The translations under genes and the position numbers were made by a program. This document shows positions 61,162 to 64,000 of a stretch of 64,000 nucleotides of DNA, one piece after another; position 1 is the first letter of the stretch; each line of letters opens with the position of its first letter. The notes under the pieces are model-generated. The model made no database searches, had not been told where the DNA came from, and saw only the letters and a list, made by a program, of their open reading frames with translations. The DNA is from Chrysogorgia sp. JL179-B06 (lineage: Eukaryota > Cnidaria > Anthozoa > Scleralcyonacea > Chrysogorgiidae). The DNA is taken from NCBI GenBank assembly GCA_035772405.1, contig JAYKKM010000375.1, positions 5,490,001-5,554,000 of the forward strand, in the 5' to 3' direction.

Positions 61162-61442
61162 TATAGTCAAACCGGATGTTCTCTTGCACGCAACATTGCA
61201 ATATTCAAGAACAACATTGCAATTTCCACTTGCAGATTCAATCAGCAACTTGCAATTCCTCAACGGGTTGCTTAACACATTGGTTTTAAACATCGAACAA
61301 CACATATAAATGTGATGTAATATTATACTTGAAGGTAATTTCTAAGTTTATGCCCATCGAGGAATTGCGATAAAGCATTTGCAGGTTGCTGATTATCAAT
61401 ATTGCAAAGTCTCATACAAAAGAACATCTGGTTTGACTATAA
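61162..61442. mobile_element. Palindromic MITE, TATAGTCAAACC ends
   Basis: Inverted ends TATAGTCAAACCGGATGTTC and complement near 61420-61442. TTGCAA-rich subterminal inverted segments (TGCAATATT, CAGCAACTTGCA). The terminal TA would fit a mariner-type target. Confidence 0.75.
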
Positions 61443-61890
61443 TAGGTATAATATCTGCATTCTACAATACAGCAAAATATTATTAAAGTATTGATTTCTG
61501 TATTTCTGACCCAAAATGCAAGTTGTCTAATAACACAAGACCAAGTGCTAAAATACTATAATGAAGTGTAGCACCATGCCCATGTATATATGCAGTCAAT
61601 GCATCAGATAAACAATGGGCTATACCACTAATGCGTGTATAAAAAAGCTGGAATATTCAACCAAAATATTCCTTGTGGTGAAACTTCACCACAAGGAATA
61701 TGTTTGTTGCACCAGTCCACCAATTCATGTGTTAAGTAATGATTTACCTTCACCTGAAATTATAGCAATCACCAACGAATGTAAATACCAAATATTAATT
61801 GTTTCCAGTTTTACTACCATACATCTGTGGCACAATAGTAATTACGCCCCATCCCAATGCCCAACGTAGACGCATGTGCGCATTGCGTAC

Positions 61891-62178
61891 CTATTTTTTA
61901 TAGTATGACGCTTTGTCCCTTAAATTTTGTGCTGTTAATTCGAGCAATGCATAACCTTTCTCTTCCCACATACACTTCATGATTTCCATGTAGCCCTTTC
62001 TTCCCCGACTAGATGTTGTATCCATGCTGCTTCTATTTTCCTCTATTGCTCTATCTCGACAATCCAATATATCAGTGATCATTTTATTAGTCCATTTGAT
62101 TCTTCCAGATGCTCTTTCCTTTCTTTTCGGCGGCATTTTTGGATTCGACACTGGGTCTCGTTGATAACGTTCATGCAT
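61891..62178 (-). CDS. Small protein with Myb/SANT-like segment, probably transposon-derived
   Basis: A 95-residue frame. The centre reads RIKWTNKMITDILDCRDRAI, then RGRKGYMEIMKCMWEEKGY and LTAQNLRDKAS. The W...GRKGYM...W...GY...L..QNLRD pattern resembles a DNA-binding-like domain found at the start of open frames in invertebrate retroelements, recalled from general knowledge rather than a search. It starts with MHERYQRDP and ends soon after the domain, so it is either an intact small gene or the truncated N-terminus of an element. It lies right of the last GMF exon found, on the opposite strand. Confidence 0.45.
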   Translation of the reverse strand: MHERYQRDPVSNPKMPPKRKERASGRIKWTNKMITDILDCRDRAIEENRSSMDTTSSRGRKGYMEIMKCMWEEKGYALLELTAQNLRDKASYYKK

Positions 62179-62364
62179 TGACTTAAACGATAAACGATTT
62201 TCTGTTCACTATTTTTCTTCCCTCGTCGCTTTTTCTAGTCCTTATGATTATCACTTTAACTATAGGCTTTCATCCTGAAGACTCATACACAAGTCAGAAT
62301 TTAGTTGCCGTATTATTAAACGTTAGATATGGAGCAACGCTTATCGTGACCGTTCAGCAAGAAT

Positions 62365-63000
62365 AAAAAGACGTATTAGGAGCATTATATACAATAGTCT
62401 CAATGCTCTTACAACAATATATTCTTAATGTTACTTATAAAACTAATTACAGTTTCATTATAAGATAAAGCCTACTACATATATTACCACAATGAACAAG
62501 AAACTATTAATTTAAAAAAAGAAATGTCTTAAGTGCTGTCTTAAAACTATACTTAACATATCAATGCTTCTAATTTCCTGTGGTAATGAATTCCACAGTT
62601 TTGGTGCAGCAACCGAGAATGTTCTGTCTCCATGAGTCACCGTTTTGGATTTTGGCTCAAGTAGCAGATTTCGGTTAGATGATCTTAATTAAGCACGAGT
62701 AGGTTTATATTTAGTTAGTAAATCAGTAATATAAATAGGTGCCTGGACATGTTAAGCTTTGAAAGTAATTATTAGTATCTTAAAAACAATCCTTGATCTC
62801 ACTGGCAACCAGTGAAGATTACGAAGCACAGGGGAGATATTATCTGATTTTTTAACCCTTGCCACAAGTCTGGCAGCTGTATTTTGAATTCGCTGGAACT
62901 TGCTCAATTCAGCTTCTGGTTAGCCTGCGCCGCAGATGACTAAACCATAAACCAAGGTTTAGTCGTCTGTGGCGCAGGCTAGCTTCTGGTAAGCCATAAT
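62365..63000 (-). mobile_element. CR1/L2-type LINE 3' end, minus strand
   Basis: The reverse strand carries the same end as 22.9-23.7 kb: FSVAAPKLWNSLPQEIRSID-like coding followed by the shared tail ending in GCTCCTAATACGTC. A short insert splits it at 62920-62980. Confidence 0.82.
62920..62981. mobile_element. ~61 bp micro-MITE inside the LINE
   Basis: Inverted ends TAGCCTGCGCC/GGCGCAGGCTA with further pairing across ACTAAACC. AGCTTCTGG is repeated at 62911-62919 and 62981-62989, giving an 8-9 bp duplication. Confidence 0.82.
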
Positions 63001-63169
63001 TAGGATGCTATTACAGCTGTCAAGTTTATAGAGCTTTTATATATAGAGCTCACTGCGTTAAATTAGCTGGCTCCAGCATCTCTTTGACTCCAACAGTGGC
63101 GCAACTAGAAATTTTGCAGGGGAGGAGTTCAAGGGTATACATGTAAAAACGCACAGTCTGTTTTTACCT

Positions 63170-63570
63170 GTTAACAGCCAAAAACATGGTTGAGCTGGCC
63201 AGCTTGAACAGGGTTGTCAACAGGCCTGTTCATGGATGTTGGAACAGTATTGTTCATGGCTGATGACCGAACAGGCTTGAACAGCGTTGAACAGCATTGT
63301 TCATACATGATACAACATGTTGTCAGAGCATGATGAAATAACAAGGTTGAACAGCGTTGTTACAACAGCCATGAACTTGGTTGTTCTATCAAGATGGTTT
63401 TTGCGTGTTCTCACATGCATGAACAACTGCTGTCGATTCAACAAGCCTGTCACAACATGTTGAAACATGCTTGAACAGTGCTGTTATTTTAACAGTCCTG
63501 TTATTTTAACAGTCCTGTTCTATCATGTTGACAATGCTGTTACAGGCATGTTGAACCAACAACCTTGTTA
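63170..63570. repeat. TGTTGAACA / CATGTTG-rich low-complexity block
   Basis: Dozens of short, loosely spaced motifs (TTGAACAG, AACATGTTG, CTGTTC) in both orientations over 400 bp, without a fixed period. Confidence 0.7.
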
Positions 63571-64000
63571 CAACCTGTGAGATTTTTACGTGTGTAGGGG
63601 ATGCGGTTTCTGAGATGGCATTTCTTGCATTCTGACAGCACTTTTGAGCAAAATCTAAACGTTTTAAATCGTATTTGTATTAAATAGCACATTTTATCAA
63701 ACACCGCAAATTGTGCGAAAATGAAAAAGTCAAGATCATTTCTTTTTTCCACTTCCCAGGGGCTTTTTAGTTTCGCACTGAAACTGAAAAATTCACTGAA
63801 ACTGAAAGCTCTCGATCAAGATCAGTAGTCGAATTTCTGAAATTCAAAATCATTTGTAATCTATCAATATAATTCATTTTTTAACGATAAAATGAAGGTA
63901 AACAAATTGTCTTTAGAAAAAGAGCAGCGGTCGCGACCCCTACCAACTACCGCTATTTGTACTCATTTTTTGAAATTTCCGTAACCAGGCCTTATTCAAA

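Overview
This is eukaryotic nuclear DNA, almost certainly from a marine invertebrate and most likely a cnidarian, perhaps an anthozoan. Genes are split by GT-AG introns, the DNA is AT-rich with long (TA)n tracts, and transposon relics sit in nearly every intron and spacer. The cnidarian call is an inference from two adjacent Shaw-like potassium channel paralogues with few introns and from the repeat types. No species can be named from sequence alone.

Three protein-coding genes can be supported. Two are tandem, same-strand (minus) voltage-gated K+ channel genes: gene A (exons 12634-13179 and 7531-8502) and gene B (exons 42509-43111 and 32406-33398). Each has one exon for the cytoplasmic T1 domain and one for S1-S6 plus the C-terminus, joined by a phase-0 intron at the same residue. 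Both have the HX5CX20CC zinc motif of non-Shaker T1 domains and a Shaw/Kv3-like CCW context. Both keep the TVGYG filter, but neither keeps the second proline of the S6 PXP hinge (PTS in A, PVS in B). Gene A also has glutamate at the K5 position of S4. Together these suggest modulatory or unusually gated subunits. A decayed piece of a gene-B-like T1 exon lies at 49962-50099. The third gene is a plus-strand glia maturation factor (GMF, ADF-homology family) gene at 50953-58579 in at least six small exons; its last exon was not found before the window ends.

Everything else is mostly mobile DNA: decayed non-LTR elements (3.4, 5.1, 6.4, 21.2, 22.9-23.7, 24, 26.5 and 62.4-63 kb); a frameshifted Ty3/gypsy pol (24.2-26.4 kb); a Penelope-like element (PLE) fragment with a GIY-YIG domain (47.6-48.0 kb); tRNA-Ala-like SINEs; and many palindromic MITEs, several with clear target-site duplications (TTAA, TA, 8 bp).

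The most striking non-coding feature is a set of hammerhead ribozyme motifs. Five occur in a tandem array of roughly 254-280 bp units at 46356-47485, just upstream of the PLE fragment. A further intact copy lies on the minus strand at 41833-41891. More divergent hammerhead-like motifs occur at 1.8, 4.2, 9.6, 18.9, 19.1, 31.5, 48.0 and 48.7 kb, several as head-to-head inverted pairs. Layout from left: MITEs and PLE relics (0-7 kb); channel gene A with a 4.1 kb transposon-filled intron (7.5-13.2); repeats and retroelements (13-32); channel gene B with a 9.1 kb intron (32.4-43.1); SINE, MITE and ribozyme-array region (44-50); GMF gene with transposon-bearing introns (51-58.6 and beyond).
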